From: DASQEH01 sp963765725
GTDB taxonomy: Bacteria > Actinomycetota > Actinomycetes > Propionibacteriales > Nocardioidaceae
Assembly: GCA_963765725.1 (NCBI GenBank)
Contig: CAVXXI010000001.1
Coordinates: forward strand, 248,001-312,000
Direction: 5' to 3'
Length of the DNA stretch: 64,000 nucleotides
In this document: positions 1 to 8,992 of the stretch, in pieces
How positions within the stretch are numbered: the stretch's first letter is position 1
Layout of the letters: every line of letters starts with the position of its first letter
Notes under the pieces: generated by a model
What the model was told of the DNA's origin: nothing
The model's database searches: none
The model's input: only the letters and a program-made list of their open reading frames with translations
Made by a program: the position numbers and the translations under genes

Positions 1-516
1 CGGCTGCGGCCCGGTGACAGCGTCCTCGTCCAGGGCGCGGGCGGCGGAGTCTCGACCGCCCTGATCGCCTTGGGGCGAGCCACCGGGCTACGGGTCTTCG
101 CCACTAGCCGCTCCGAGAGCAAGCGCGCCAGGGCACTGGACCTCGGAGCGCACGAGGCGCTGGAACCGGGTGCCCGGCTGCCTCAGCGCGTGGATGCGGT
201 CATGGAGACCGTCGGCGCGGCGACGTGGAGCTCTTCGGTGAAGTCCCTGCGCCCCGGTGGGACGCTGGTGATCTCCGGCGCGACGTCGGGCGCGCAACCC
301 GACAACGCCGAGCTCACCCGGATCTTCTTCCTGCAGCTGCGGGTACAGGGCTCCACCATGGGCACGAGGGAGGAGCTCCGCGCGCTCGTCAGCCTGCTGG
401 AGCTGAGCGGCGTGCGCCCCCAGGTCGACCGGGTACTGCCCCTCGACCGAGCCGGCGAGGGCTTCGCGGCGATGGTCGGCGGGGACGTCTTCGGCAAGGT
501 CGTCTTCACCGTCTGA
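1..516 (+). CDS. Zinc-binding dehydrogenase / quinone oxidoreductase, C-terminal part (partial)
   Basis: The gene enters from outside the window; the reading frame is open from base 1 and stops with TGA at 514-516. The visible 171 residues start at the cofactor-binding domain of the medium-chain dehydrogenase/reductase (MDR) superfamily, with the glycine-rich stretch GAGGGVSTAL typical of NAD(P)H binding. The sequence continues with VDAVMETVGAATW and LRPGGTLVISGATSG, the usual later strands of the Rossmann fold. It closes with LPLDRAGEGFAAMVGGDVFGKVVF, where many family members have the motif ending in GKVV. The catalytic N-terminal domain and any zinc ligands are not visible, so the substrate cannot be given. 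It converges on the next gene with a 39-bp gap. Confidence 0.85.
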   Translation, partial: RLRPGDSVLVQGAGGGVSTALIALGRATGLRVFATSRSESKRARALDLGAHEALEPGARLPQRVDAVMETVGAATWSSSVKSLRPGGTLVISGATSGAQPDNAELTRIFFLQLRVQGSTMGTREELRALVSLLELSGVRPQVDRVLPLDRAGEGFAAMVGGDVFGKVVFTV

Positions 517-555
517 CGAGGGACGCGGCAACGGCGGCGTCCGCGGGCGACACCG

Positions 556-729
556 TCAATCGGGGTCGTCGAGCCTGGCGAGCCACGTGGCGAGCCGCTC
601 GACCGGTGCCTCGAACTCGGGGTTGAGATCCACGAACTCCTGCAGGCGCTCGGCCAGCCAGTCGAGCGTGACCTCCTCGTCGCCCCTGCGGCTCTGCAGC
701 TCCTCGATGCCGCGGTCGGTGAAGTACAT
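556..729 (-). CDS. Small DUF6104-like protein, 57 aa
   Basis: A 57-residue acidic protein starting MYFTDRGIEELQSRRGDEEV. The start is the ATG at 727-729, 11 bp after the kgd stop codon, so it is probably the last gene of the kgd transcript. The sequence predicts a single short helical domain with many Glu and Asp and no membrane segment. It resembles the short DUF6104 proteins found next to kgd in actinobacteria; that assignment is from memory of the family and neighbourhood. The same frame stays open far upstream, but that part is a shadow of kgd. Function is unknown. Confidence 0.75.
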   Translation of the reverse strand: MYFTDRGIEELQSRRGDEEVTLDWLAERLQEFVDLNPEFEAPVERLATWLARLDDPD

Positions 730-740
730 CGAGCGGTCCC

Positions 741-3700
741 TCAGGCGAAGGCGCCGTCGAGAATCGTGCGCAGCTCGTCCTGGTGCACCTTGACCTGTCC
801 GACGGACGGCGCCGCCGACTCCCGCCGCGACACGAGCTCGAACGGGATGTCGCCGAGCTCCGGCGACAGGTTCAGCCGCATGTGCGGCCAGGCCCCCATG
901 TTGGCGGGCTCGTCCTGCACCCAGCGGATGCCCGCGAGGTTGGGGTACTTCGCCATCTCCGCCTTGACCTCGTCGACGGGCCGCGGGTACAGCTGCTCCA
1001 GCCGGGCGATCGCGATCCGGGCCCCCTCGTCGCCGAGGCGCTTGCGCTTCTCGATCAAGTCCCACCCGATCCGTCCGGTGCACAGGATCAGCCGCTCGAC
1101 GGCAGCGGGATCGGCGACCTCGTCGCCGATGACCGGCCGGAACGTCCCCGACGTGAAGTCCTCCGGCTGCGACGTCGCGTCCTTGCGCCTCAGCATCGAC
1201 TTCGGGGTGAAGACCACCATCGGGCGGTGCTTGCTGCCGAGGGAGTGCTGGCGCAGTAGGTGGAAGTAGCTGGCCGGCGTCGAGGGCTGGGCGATCGTGA
1301 AGGCGTCGTCGGCCGCCAAGGTCATGAACCGCTCGATCCTCGCCGAGGAGTGGTCGGGACCCTGGCCCTCGTACCCGTGCGGAAGCAGCAGCACGACACC
1401 CGAGCGCTGCTGCCACTTGGCCTGGCCCGAGGAGATGAACTCGTCGATGACGATCTGCGCGCCGTTGACGAAGTCGCCGAACTGGGCCTCCCAGAGCGTC
1501 AAGGCCTCGGGCCGGGCGACGGAGTAGCCGTACTCGAAGCCCATCGCCGCGTACTCCGACAGCAGCGAGTCGTAGACGTAGAACTGCGCCTGGTCCTCGG
1601 AGAGGTTCTGCAGCGGAGTCCACTCCGCTGCGTTGACGCGGTCGATCACCGTCGCGAAACGCGACACGAAGGTGCCCCGGCGGGTGTCCTGCCCCGACAG
1701 CCGGACCGGACGGCCCTGCATGAGCAGCGAGCCGAGGGCGACGATCTCGCCGGTTCCCCAGTCGATCGGACCGTCGGTGATGGCCGCGGCCCGGCGCTGC
1801 AGCTGCGGCAGCACCTTGGGATGGACGGTGAACCCCTCCGGCGCGTTGACGTGGGAGTCCGCGATCCGCTTCAGCACCTCGGCCGAGATGGCCGTCTGCA
1901 CGCCGCCGGCGGCCCCGTGCTTCTTCGGGTACTCGGGGACGGTGACGTACTCCGCGTCGGACGCCACGGTCGCGTCGCGGACCTCCGCGAAGACGCGCTC
2001 GAGCTGTTGCTGGTAGTCCTTCAGCGCCTGCTCGGCCTCGTCGACGCTGATGTCGCCACGACCGATCAGTGCCTCGGTGTACAGCTTGCGGACCGAGCGC
2101 TTGTGCTCGATGAGGTCGTACATCAGCGGCTGCGTGTACGACGGGTCGTCGCCCTCGTTGTGCCCGCGACGGCGGTAGCAGACCAGGTCGATGACGACGT
2201 CCTTGTTGAAAGCCTGCCGGTACTCGAACGCCAGCTGGGCGACCCGCATGCACGCCTCGGGGTCGTCGCCGTTGACGTGGAAGATCGGTGCCTGGACCAT
2301 CCGCGCGACGTCGGTGCAGTACAGCGACGACCGCGACGACGACGGCGACGTGGTGAAGCCGACCTGGTTGTTGACGACCACGTGCACGGTGCCACCCGTG
2401 CGGTAGCCGCGCAGCTGCGACAGGTTGAGGGTCTCCGCGACCACACCCTGCCCGGCGAACGCCGCGTCGCCGTGCACGAGCAGCGGCAGCACCGGGTACG
2501 CCGCGCCCTTGTTGAGGAGGTCCTGCTTGGCGCGGGCGATGCCCTCGAGCACCGGGTCGACCGCCTCGAGGTGCGACGGGTTCGCGGCGACGGACACCTT
2601 GATGGTGGCTCCGCTGCCGGCGGTGAACTGCCCTTCGGCGCCCAAGTGGTACTTGACGTCCCCGGAGCCCTGGACCGTGCGCGGGTCGATGTTGCCCTCG
2701 AACTCGCGGAAGATCTGCGAGTACCCCTTGCTGACGATGTTGGCCAGCACGTTGAGACGGCCGCGGTGCGCCATGCCGATGGCGACCTCGTCGAGCTGGG
2801 CGTCGGCGGCGGCCTCGCAGATCTCGTCGATGAGCGGGATGGTGGTCTCTGCGCCCTCGAGGCTGAAGCGCTTCTGACCGACGAACTTGGTCTGCAGGAA
2901 CGTCTCGAACGCCTCCGCCTGGTTGAGCTTGTGCAGGATCCGCAGCTGCTCCTCGCGCGGGGGCTTCGTGTGGCCCGTCTCGACGCGCTCCTGGATCCAG
3001 CGACGCTGCTCGGGGTCCTGGATGTGCATGTACTCGATACCGGTGGTGCGGCAATACGAGTCACGCAGGATGCCGAGGATGCTGCGCAGCTTCATGAAGC
3101 GCTGCCCACCGAAGCTCCCGGTCGCGAACTCCCTGTCGAGGTCCCAGAGGGTCAGTCCATGGGTGCCGACCTCGAGGTCGGGGTGGCTGCGCTGGCGGTA
3201 CTCGAGCGGGTCGGTGTCGGCCATCATGTGTCCGCGGACCCGGTAGGCGTGGATCATCTCGAGGATGCGGGCCTGCTTGCTGACCTCGTCGTCGTGGTTG
3301 GCCGAGATGTCGGCGGCCCACCGGATCGGCTCGTAAGGGATCCTCAGGGCGCGGAAGATCTCGTCGTAGAAACCCTCCTCGCCGAGCAGGAGCCCGTGGA
3401 GCCGGCGCAGGAACTCACCGGACTGTGCACCCTGGATCACCCGGTGGTCGTACGTCGACGTGAGGGTCATGACCTTGCTGATCGCGTTGCGGGTCAGGGT
3501 CTCCTCCGAGGCGCCCTGGTACTCCGGCGGGTACTCCATCGCGCCCACCCCGATGATGGCGCCCTGGCCGCTCATCAGCCGCGGCACGGAGTGGTTGGTG
3601 CCGATGGTCCCCGGGTTGGTCAGCGTCACTGACGTGCCCTGGAAGTCCGCGACGGTCAGCTTGTTGTCGCGGGCCCGCCGCACGATGTCCTCGTAGGCGC

Positions 3701-4637
3701 CCCAGAACTCGGCGAAGCCCATCGCCTCCGCCGCCTTGATGGAGGGCACCACGAGCTGGCGGCTCCCGTCCGGCTTCGGGAGGTCGATGGCGAGACCGAG
3801 GTTGACGTGCGCGGGCCGGACGAGGTTGGGCTTGCCGTCGACCTTCTCGAAGCCGGTGTTCATCTCGGGCATCGCCGTGATCGCCTTGGCGAGGGCGTAC
3901 CCGATGATGTGTGTAAAGGACACCTTTCCCCCACGGGCACGGGCGAGGTGGTTGTTGATGACGATGCGGTTGTCGATCAGCAGCTTCACCGGCACGGTTC
4001 GCACGCTCGTCGCGGTGGGCACGGAGAGGCTCTCGTCCATGTTCGCCACCGTGCGCGCCGCGGCCCCCTTCAGCACGAGGTGCTGGGGCTCCTCGGAGCC
4101 GTCGTTGTCGAGCGAGCGACGCGGCGGGTCCTTGGGTACCGGTCGGTCGGACGGGACCGACTTGGCGGCTCGTGGTGCGGGCTGCTCCTTGGGCATCTCC
4201 GGTGCCGCGGCGGACGTCGCGGGCGAGCCCGTGACAGCAGCCGGTGACGTGGTTGGCGTGGTGGTGCGCGGCTTGGGCGCCGGGCCCGGTGCCTCCGACG
4301 GCGTGGGCTTGTCCGTAGGTGTCGCGGCCGTGCGCGGTGTCTGTGCCTCCTCGCGCGCCGCCGGCTTGGCACCAGCGGGCCGGGCCGAGCCGTTGGAGCC
4401 GCCGGAGGGACCGGCAGTGTCACCGTCGGCTGCGGCGGACGGTGACGTCGCGGCCCGCGCAGCGGGGGCGGAGCCGTTCCCACCGTCGGCTGCTGACCCG
4501 TCCTGACCCGAGAACAGCTCCCGCCAGGCTTCGTCGACGGACTCGGGGTCCTCCAGGTAGCGGTCGTGCATCTCGTCGACCAGCCATTCGTTGGCGCCGA
4601 AGTCGGGCCTGGACGTGATATGCGGCGTTGGGGACAC
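741..4637 (-). CDS. kgd: Multifunctional 2-oxoglutarate decarboxylase / dehydrogenase E1 with E2-type acyltransferase domain
   Basis: A 1298-residue thiamine-diphosphate enzyme of the TCA cycle. It decarboxylates 2-oxoglutarate and, with lipoyl-carrying E2 and E3 partners, yields succinyl-CoA. The N-terminus (1-45) has the conserved helix WLVDEMHDRYLEDPESVDEAW. A Pro/Ala/Thr-rich linker (about 46-185) follows, then an acyltransferase domain (about 190-430) with DHRVIQG at 397-403, the active-site His region of E2 proteins. The E1 part has HRGRLNV at about 624, the ThDP/Mg site GDAAFAGQG at about 723 and VNNQVGFTT at about 755. No lipoyl domain is present, as in mycobacterial Kgd (about 1230 aa). 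The start is GTG at 4635-4637. In the family, the N-terminal region interacts with the FHA protein GarA/OdhI, which is likely here but not shown by the sequence. Confidence 0.96.
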   Translation of the reverse strand: MSPTPHITSRPDFGANEWLVDEMHDRYLEDPESVDEAWRELFSGQDGSAADGGNGSAPAARAATSPSAAADGDTAGPSGGSNGSARPAGAKPAAREEAQTPRTAATPTDKPTPSEAPGPAPKPRTTTPTTSPAAVTGSPATSAAAPEMPKEQPAPRAAKSVPSDRPVPKDPPRRSLDNDGSEEPQHLVLKGAAARTVANMDESLSVPTATSVRTVPVKLLIDNRIVINNHLARARGGKVSFTHIIGYALAKAITAMPEMNTGFEKVDGKPNLVRPAHVNLGLAIDLPKPDGSRQLVVPSIKAAEAMGFAEFWGAYEDIVRRARDNKLTVADFQGTSVTLTNPGTIGTNHSVPRLMSGQGAIIGVGAMEYPPEYQGASEETLTRNAISKVMTLTSTYDHRVIQGAQSGEFLRRLHGLLLGEEGFYDEIFRALRIPYEPIRWAADISANHDDEVSKQARILEMIHAYRVRGHMMADTDPLEYRQRSHPDLEVGTHGLTLWDLDREFATGSFGGQRFMKLRSILGILRDSYCRTTGIEYMHIQDPEQRRWIQERVETGHTKPPREEQLRILHKLNQAEAFETFLQTKFVGQKRFSLEGAETTIPLIDEICEAAADAQLDEVAIGMAHRGRLNVLANIVSKGYSQIFREFEGNIDPRTVQGSGDVKYHLGAEGQFTAGSGATIKVSVAANPSHLEAVDPVLEGIARAKQDLLNKGAAYPVLPLLVHGDAAFAGQGVVAETLNLSQLRGYRTGGTVHVVVNNQVGFTTSPSSSRSSLYCTDVARMVQAPIFHVNGDDPEACMRVAQLAFEYRQAFNKDVVIDLVCYRRRGHNEGDDPSYTQPLMYDLIEHKRSVRKLYTEALIGRGDISVDEAEQALKDYQQQLERVFAEVRDATVASDAEYVTVPEYPKKHGAAGGVQTAISAEVLKRIADSHVNAPEGFTVHPKVLPQLQRRAAAITDGPIDWGTGEIVALGSLLMQGRPVRLSGQDTRRGTFVSRFATVIDRVNAAEWTPLQNLSEDQAQFYVYDSLLSEYAAMGFEYGYSVARPEALTLWEAQFGDFVNGAQIVIDEFISSGQAKWQQRSGVVLLLPHGYEGQGPDHSSARIERFMTLAADDAFTIAQPSTPASYFHLLRQHSLGSKHRPMVVFTPKSMLRRKDATSQPEDFTSGTFRPVIGDEVADPAAVERLILCTGRIGWDLIEKRKRLGDEGARIAIARLEQLYPRPVDEVKAEMAKYPNLAGIRWVQDEPANMGAWPHMRLNLSPELGDIPFELVSRRESAAPSVGQVKVHQDELRTILDGAFA

Positions 4638-4757
4638 GGCTTATGTTTCGCCTCATCTACTGTGGAACGGGAGTTGCCTCACTCCCAGGCTAGCCCTCGC
4701 ACGTCGGAGCAGGGCAGGTGAGAGGCCTAACGACGCCGATGGCCGCGATGTTACGGG

Positions 4758-5156
4758 TCAGCGGTCGCTCAGCCTGCGGACGAACTTGAGGGCCGACCAG
4801 GTGTCGTCGACGGCTGCCACCTTGACGTCCACGACGCCGGCCGCAAGCCCGCGTGCGCGGACGACGGACTCGTCCAGGTCAGTGGCCATCACGCTGGCCT
4901 TCTTCGGCCAGGAGACCCACAGGGCGCCGTTCACGACGATCCGTGTCAGGACCAGGTCGACGCGACGCTCGAGCCGGTCGCGGTTCGCACAGAAGCACCA
5001 GGCGATGTCGACGGGTGCAGCCGGCAGCCTGCGGAGCACCTGGACCCCTACCGGCCAGACGAGCTCAAGGGCTTCCGGGAGGCCATCGACGTATACCCGC
5101 TGCCCGGGCTTCGCGCCGATCTTCTCGGTGATCGTTTTCCCGGAGTATCCGGCCAC
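4758..5156 (-). CDS. DUF3052 family protein
   Basis: A 132-residue soluble protein with the pattern of the actinobacterial DUF3052 family. It opens with SGKTITEKIGAKPGQRVYVDGLP, then has a central strand-rich part (VNGALWVSWPKK) and a C-terminal VVDVKVAAVDDTWSALKFVRR. The family is widespread in actinobacteria, and no enzymatic residues are evident. It stands alone between kgd and a secreted-protein gene, all on the minus strand. Function is unknown. Its end lies 121 bp from the kgd start. Confidence 0.8.
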   Translation of the reverse strand: MAGYSGKTITEKIGAKPGQRVYVDGLPEALELVWPVGVQVLRRLPAAPVDIAWCFCANRDRLERRVDLVLTRIVVNGALWVSWPKKASVMATDLDESVVRARGLAAGVVDVKVAAVDDTWSALKFVRRLSDR

Positions 5157-5233
5157 GTCAGCGCCCTTTCGCCGTCGAGAAGACTAGCGGGAGGTCGGGC
5201 CCGCCAGCCTCGGCGGAAACAAGCAGCCAAGGA

Positions 5234-5261
5234 GGCGGGACCGCGACTTCACGGTCCCGCC
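5234..5261 (-). terminator. Hairpin, likely terminator of the secreted-protein gene
   Basis: A perfect 10-bp stem (GGCGGGACCG at 5234-5243 paired with CGGTCCCGCC at 5252-5261) with an 8-nt loop. It lies 20 bp past the stop codon of the gene that ends at 5282. No T-run follows, which is usual for terminator-like hairpins in G+C-rich actinobacteria. Confidence 0.65.
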
Positions 5262-5281
5262 CGACCTCGGGGTAGGACGGC

Positions 5282-6532
5282 TCACAGGCCGCTGGGTGCG
5301 ATGCTCACCTTCGCGTGGGCGATGTTGATCACCGCGAGGCTGCCGTCGAGCAACGTCACCCGCAGTGCTGTCACGCTGATGCCGCGACTCGTGCGGCTGA
5401 CGACGTTGGACTCGATCCGCGCAACTCCAGGTATGCGCAGCACGCCACTGGCGGGGATCGTGACCTGGTGCCCGTTGTACACGATCGTCCCCGTCGAGGT
5501 GCCCGATGTGTCCTTCGTGTAGGCGCCGCCGGCCGTCCTGGTGACATGCGCCTTCGCGACGACACCCTTGGCGTGCAGCGTGTTGGTCACGTTGGCGGTG
5601 CCCACGGCGGCCCGCTCGTAGGCGTCTGCCGTCCCGCCCGTGACCGCGGCACGCTGGCTGGTGGTCAGGGCCTTGGCGTTGGTCTGGCCGCCGAGGTGGA
5701 CGCGCGCGATGCTGCGGTGCTGAACGGTGCCGCCAGTTCCCTGGCACGGCATGATCAGCAGCGGCGTCGAGCCGCTGGTCGCCTGGCCCGACAGCCCGCT
5801 GGCGCTGGTCCCATACGCCGCGCCGTTGAAGAGGCCGGTACGGACCCCGTCCACGATCTGCGAATGGGTGTGTGCGAGGAACGTCGTGGTGTTAGTGGCG
5901 TCGACGTGCAGGCGGACCGCGTCGAGGGTCGCTGACGCCGCCGAGGCGCTTCTCGCGGTCCTGCCGGTGCCCAGAGTCAGCTCACCGATGCCGGGTAGGA
6001 GCAAGGGTGCGCCGGGCGCCGGCACGACATAGGGGACGCCGTCGAGAGTGATGTCGGCGACCTTCACCCTCGTAGTGGCGTGGAACCCGGTCGTGCTGTG
6101 CCAGCTGTGTGAGATGGAGGAGATCCCGTTGATGACGAGGCCACTGGACGTGTCCGTGAGCGTTGCCGTGGCGATCTTGTGGCTCGCCCACGAGTTGACG
6201 GCGCCGCTGGCCGTCTTGGTCGTCCACACGTGCGTCTTCACGGTCGAGAGGGTGAGGTCGCTGGCGGGCGTGAGCTGCGCCTCGGCGTTGGTCTTGCTCA
6301 GACCCGCGAGGTTCGTGCAGCCGATGATCTGGAAGGCCGACTTGTCCGAGCTGGCCGGGATGCTGCCTCCGCCGACACGGCTGCCGTACCCGGAGGCTTG
6401 CATGGCGAAGTGCGTGGGCACCGTGGTGGCGGCCGCGCTCACCGGCCCTGCGAGGGCGGGAGACCCGGTGAGCAGGGCGCTCCCGGAGGCGAGTGCGATG
6501 GTGGCGGCGAGGGGGAGGGTTCGACGAGGCAC
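5282..6532 (-). CDS. Secreted beta-rich protein, choice-of-anchor-P-like
   Basis: A 416-residue exported protein. The N-terminus has the form of a Sec signal peptide: positive MPRR, a hydrophobic stretch LAATIALASGSALLTG, then SPALAGPV with a likely cleavage near residue 29. The mature part is rich in Ser, Thr, Gly and Ala with alternating hydrophobic residues, typical of an all-beta extracellular protein. Two cysteines occur in the mature chain (in IIGCTNLAG and IMPCQGTGG) and could form a disulfide. The overall pattern resembles choice-of-anchor P family proteins of actinobacteria; I rate that as probable. No LPXTG sorting signal or C-terminal membrane anchor is seen. The start is GTG at 6530-6532. 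Function is unknown. Confidence 0.7.
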   Translation of the reverse strand: MPRRTLPLAATIALASGSALLTGSPALAGPVSAAATTVPTHFAMQASGYGSRVGGGSIPASSDKSAFQIIGCTNLAGLSKTNAEAQLTPASDLTLSTVKTHVWTTKTASGAVNSWASHKIATATLTDTSSGLVINGISSISHSWHSTTGFHATTRVKVADITLDGVPYVVPAPGAPLLLPGIGELTLGTGRTARSASAASATLDAVRLHVDATNTTTFLAHTHSQIVDGVRTGLFNGAAYGTSASGLSGQATSGSTPLLIMPCQGTGGTVQHRSIARVHLGGQTNAKALTTSQRAAVTGGTADAYERAAVGTANVTNTLHAKGVVAKAHVTRTAGGAYTKDTSGTSTGTIVYNGHQVTIPASGVLRIPGVARIESNVVSRTSRGISVTALRVTLLDGSLAVINIAHAKVSIAPSGL

Positions 6533-6788
6533 AGGAGCTCCGAGTCCAGTCGGTCTTACCGACAGTAAGAGGTTGATTGCGAAGCGCCATTAAACGCAGA
6601 ATCGTGGGCCGTCCGGCCAGATTCCGCCGCAGAACGAGCCGTTCGGCCGATGCCGGTCACGGGCACGCGCATCGGCCGCGATCTGTCACTCGGCTCTTCG
6701 GCTTGTCTCGCCTGGCCCGTTAGACGCTGAGCACCGATTAGACTCACGTAGCGCGATCACGCGACCACGAGCAGCGTTCGGAGGGAGC
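6533..6788. other. Intergenic region between divergent genes
   Basis: 256 bp separate the secreted-protein gene (minus) from the membrane-protein gene (plus), so promoters for both should lie here. I could not place a convincing -35/-10 pair. TAGACT at about 6739 is a weak -10 candidate for the plus-strand gene. No RNA gene or long hairpin is seen. Confidence 0.4.
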
Positions 6789-7445
6789 ATGAGCATCGAC
6801 CCCTCGACAACCCGCCGGACGGAGTCACGCTGGCCCGCGGCCGCGGCGGTCGTGGCGGTGATCGCAGCCCAGCTCGCCCTGCCGGACCCCTTGACGTTCG
6901 GTTCGAGGGAGCTGATGCCGGCGGTGGAGGCGGCGCTGCTGATCGCCATCCTCGCGACGAACCGCAAGAAGCTGACGGTGACGTCCAAGGACATGCGGTA
7001 CGTGTCCCTGACGCTGATCGGCGTCATGGCCGTGGCCAACTCCTTGTCGCTGGCCCTGCTGGTCAACGCCCTCCTCAACGGCGGGGCGACGACCGGACGG
7101 TCGTTGATCCTGGCGGCCCTGGGCATCTGGCTCACGAATGTCGTCGTCTTCGCCCTCGTGTACTGGGAGCTCGACCGACGTGGAGCGCACGCCCGCAGCG
7201 CAGGGAACGCGGGCGACTGGGAGCTGCTGTTCCCGCAGATGACGTTCGACCGGCCGCGGTACGACGGGTGGCTGCCGGTCTTCGGTGACTACCTGTACGT
7301 GAGCTTCACCAACTCGACCGCGTTCAGCCCGACGGACACCATGCCGCTGTCCAGTCGGATCAAGATGGCCATGCTCGTGCAGTCACTGCTCTCACTGGTC
7401 ACGATCGGGCTGGTAGGGGCCCGCGCGGTCAACATCTTGGGCTGA
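6789..7445 (+). CDS. Conserved integral membrane protein (DUF1345-like)
   Basis: A 218-residue protein with about four or five hydrophobic segments (approximately 18-36, 46-60, 75-95, 102-120 and 195-215). A distinctive soluble stretch before the last helix reads FGDYLYVSFTNSTAFSPTDT. That Tyr/Thr-rich segment followed by PLSSRIKM is typical of a conserved membrane family related to DUF1345, whose function is not known. A good ribosome-binding site (GGAGGGAGC) lies 6-7 bp before the ATG. The gene is transcribed away from the secreted-protein gene and stands alone. Confidence 0.75.
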   Translation: MSIDPSTTRRTESRWPAAAAVVAVIAAQLALPDPLTFGSRELMPAVEAALLIAILATNRKKLTVTSKDMRYVSLTLIGVMAVANSLSLALLVNALLNGGATTGRSLILAALGIWLTNVVVFALVYWELDRRGAHARSAGNAGDWELLFPQMTFDRPRYDGWLPVFGDYLYVSFTNSTAFSPTDTMPLSSRIKMAMLVQSLLSLVTIGLVGARAVNILG

Positions 7446-7471
7446 CCGCGCAGGCCCGGGACGGCCCGCCG

Positions 7472-7771
7472 TCACTCGGGTGGAACGGGGCGGAGCTCGC
7501 CGACCTCCACACCGCCGCCGTGTGCCACCGATGGCGAGCTCTTGGCGATCGCCGCCGCAGCGTCCAGATCCTCGGCCTGGACGATCGAGTAGCCGCCGAG
7601 CCGGGTCTGCTGGGTGTCGCAGTTGCCGACGGTCGTCTCGCCGTCCACCGGCCGGCCGAGCTCGAGCAGGGAGTCACCGAGTCCGGCGAAGAACGCCTGC
7701 CAGGTGGCCCGCGTCTCCGGCGCCATGTCGTAAGGGTTGGCTGATCTGAAGCTCAGGATGTAGCTCGGCAT
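7472..7771 (-). CDS. YciI-like (DGPF/YCII domain) protein
   Basis: A 99-residue ferredoxin-fold-like protein starting MPSYILSFRSANPYDMAPET. It contains LGGYSIVQAEDLDAAAAIAKSSP, where the YciI family has the GG(Y/F)-x-E-x-A-x-x-A pattern, and ends in a strand GGGVEVGELRPV. The start ATG (7769-7771) has a strong ribosome-binding site (GAGGAGA). It is divergent from an ECF sigma factor gene. Pairing of YciI-domain genes with ECF sigma factors is a recurring arrangement in actinobacteria, and the two probably act together. The biochemical role of such proteins is not established. Confidence 0.8.
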   Translation of the reverse strand: MPSYILSFRSANPYDMAPETRATWQAFFAGLGDSLLELGRPVDGETTVGNCDTQQTRLGGYSIVQAEDLDAAAAIAKSSPSVAHGGGVEVGELRPVPPE

Positions 7772-7947
7772 TGCCGTCTCCTCTCATCTGGGCCCGACGG
7801 GCCCGGTCAAGGAGGCAGACACCGGCCCAGGGCAGAAGTGGGCGCGACGGTCAGGAATCACCCTTCGAACGCCCAGTTCCCGGCGGCATCGGTGTCGATA
7901 CAGCCAGGGAGCCACCAGGACGACAGCACGGATGCGAGGGTGGATTG

Positions 7948-8958
7948 ATGAGTCCCGAGCTGCTCGAGCGTGCCCGTGCGGGCGACGGCGACGCGTTCGC
8001 CGAGCTGGTGGGGCGGTATCGCCGCGAGCTGCACGTTCACTGCTACCGCATCCTCGGCTCGGTCACGGACGCCGACGACGCGATGCAGGACACGCTGCTG
8101 TCTGCTTGGCGCTCGATCGCCGGATACGAGGAGCGCGCGTCGTTGCGGACCTGGCTCTACCGGATCGCGACCAGTCGCTGCCTCAACCTGCTCCGATCGG
8201 CGAGTAGGCGGCCCCGGACGAGCCTGCCTGGGGACGTACAGCCACCGGAACCCACCCGCCTCGGTTCGGTCACCTGGCTCGAGCCGTACCCCGACGCCCT
8301 GCTCTTGGAGTCGCTGCCGTCGCCGGTTGCCGGGCCGGAGACCCGGGCGGAGTCTCGGGAGGCGATCTCGCTCGCATTCGTCACCGCCCTGCAGCTGCTC
8401 CCGCCACGCCAGCGCGCGGTGCTCGTACTACGCGACGTCCTCGACTTCTCGGCGCGAGAGTCGGCGGAGATGCTCGACACCACCGAGCAGTCGGTGACGA
8501 GTGCGCTCAAGCGGGCGCGGGCGACACTCAGGCGCGAGACGGAGCCGGGGGGTCGACGGCCCCCGCCGCTGCCGGACTCGCCGGTCGAGCAGGAGCTCGT
8601 CCGCCGCATGACCGACGCGTTCGAGGCCGGCGACGTCGACGCCATGGTGGCGCTGATGACCGAGGACGCCTGGCTCACGATGCCGCCGGTACCGCTGGAG
8701 TACCAGGGCCGCGAGCTGGCCGGCCGCTTCTTCGCCGCCGTCGCTTTCAGGGAGGGCCGTCGGTACCGCGTCGTCTCGATCCGCGCCAACCGCCAGCCCG
8801 CATTCGCGACCTACCGCATCGACCCGGACACCGAGGTCTCGCACGCGTTCGGCCTGCTCGTGCTCACCCTCAGCGGCGAGAAGATCAGCGCGCTGACGCG
8901 GTTCGACAACGCCGCGCTGGCTCCATTCGGACTGCCGGAGACCCTGCCGGCGCGGTAA
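7948..8958 (+). CDS. ECF sigma factor with C-terminal SnoaL/NTF2-like domain
   Basis: A 336-residue RNA polymerase sigma factor of the extracytoplasmic-function type. Region 2 (about 10-75) shows FAELVGRYRRELHVHCYRILGSVTDADDAMQDTLLSAWR. Region 4 (about 145-195) shows LPPRQRAVLVLRDVLDFSARESAEML with a helix-turn-helix. An extra domain (about 212-330) resembles the SnoaL/NTF2 fold, with ALMTEDAWLTMPPVPLEYQGRELAGRFF. Such C-terminal extensions replace a separate anti-sigma factor in several ECF groups and modulate activity; the length fits the TIGR02960/SigG-like group. I chose the ATG at 7948 because sigma region 2 begins just after it; the frame runs open upstream to 7771 without sigma homology. 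Confidence 0.88.
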   Translation: MSPELLERARAGDGDAFAELVGRYRRELHVHCYRILGSVTDADDAMQDTLLSAWRSIAGYEERASLRTWLYRIATSRCLNLLRSASRRPRTSLPGDVQPPEPTRLGSVTWLEPYPDALLLESLPSPVAGPETRAESREAISLAFVTALQLLPPRQRAVLVLRDVLDFSARESAEMLDTTEQSVTSALKRARATLRRETEPGGRRPPPLPDSPVEQELVRRMTDAFEAGDVDAMVALMTEDAWLTMPPVPLEYQGRELAGRFFAAVAFREGRRYRVVSIRANRQPAFATYRIDPDTEVSHAFGLLVLTLSGEKISALTRFDNAALAPFGLPETLPAR

Positions 8959-8992
8959 GGGTCCCCATCGAGGGCAGAGGTCGTCGAGTGGG

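Noticed and set aside
1260..3632. 790-codon open frame on the plus strand
   Set aside because: It is antisense to kgd, whose protein has clear motifs throughout; long antisense frames are expected at this G+C content, and the translation shows no known domain.
7893..7924. ECF promoter TGTCGA ... CGAC before the sigma gene
   Set aside because: The spacer is 22 bp, longer than the usual 16-18 bp, so I do not call it a promoter.
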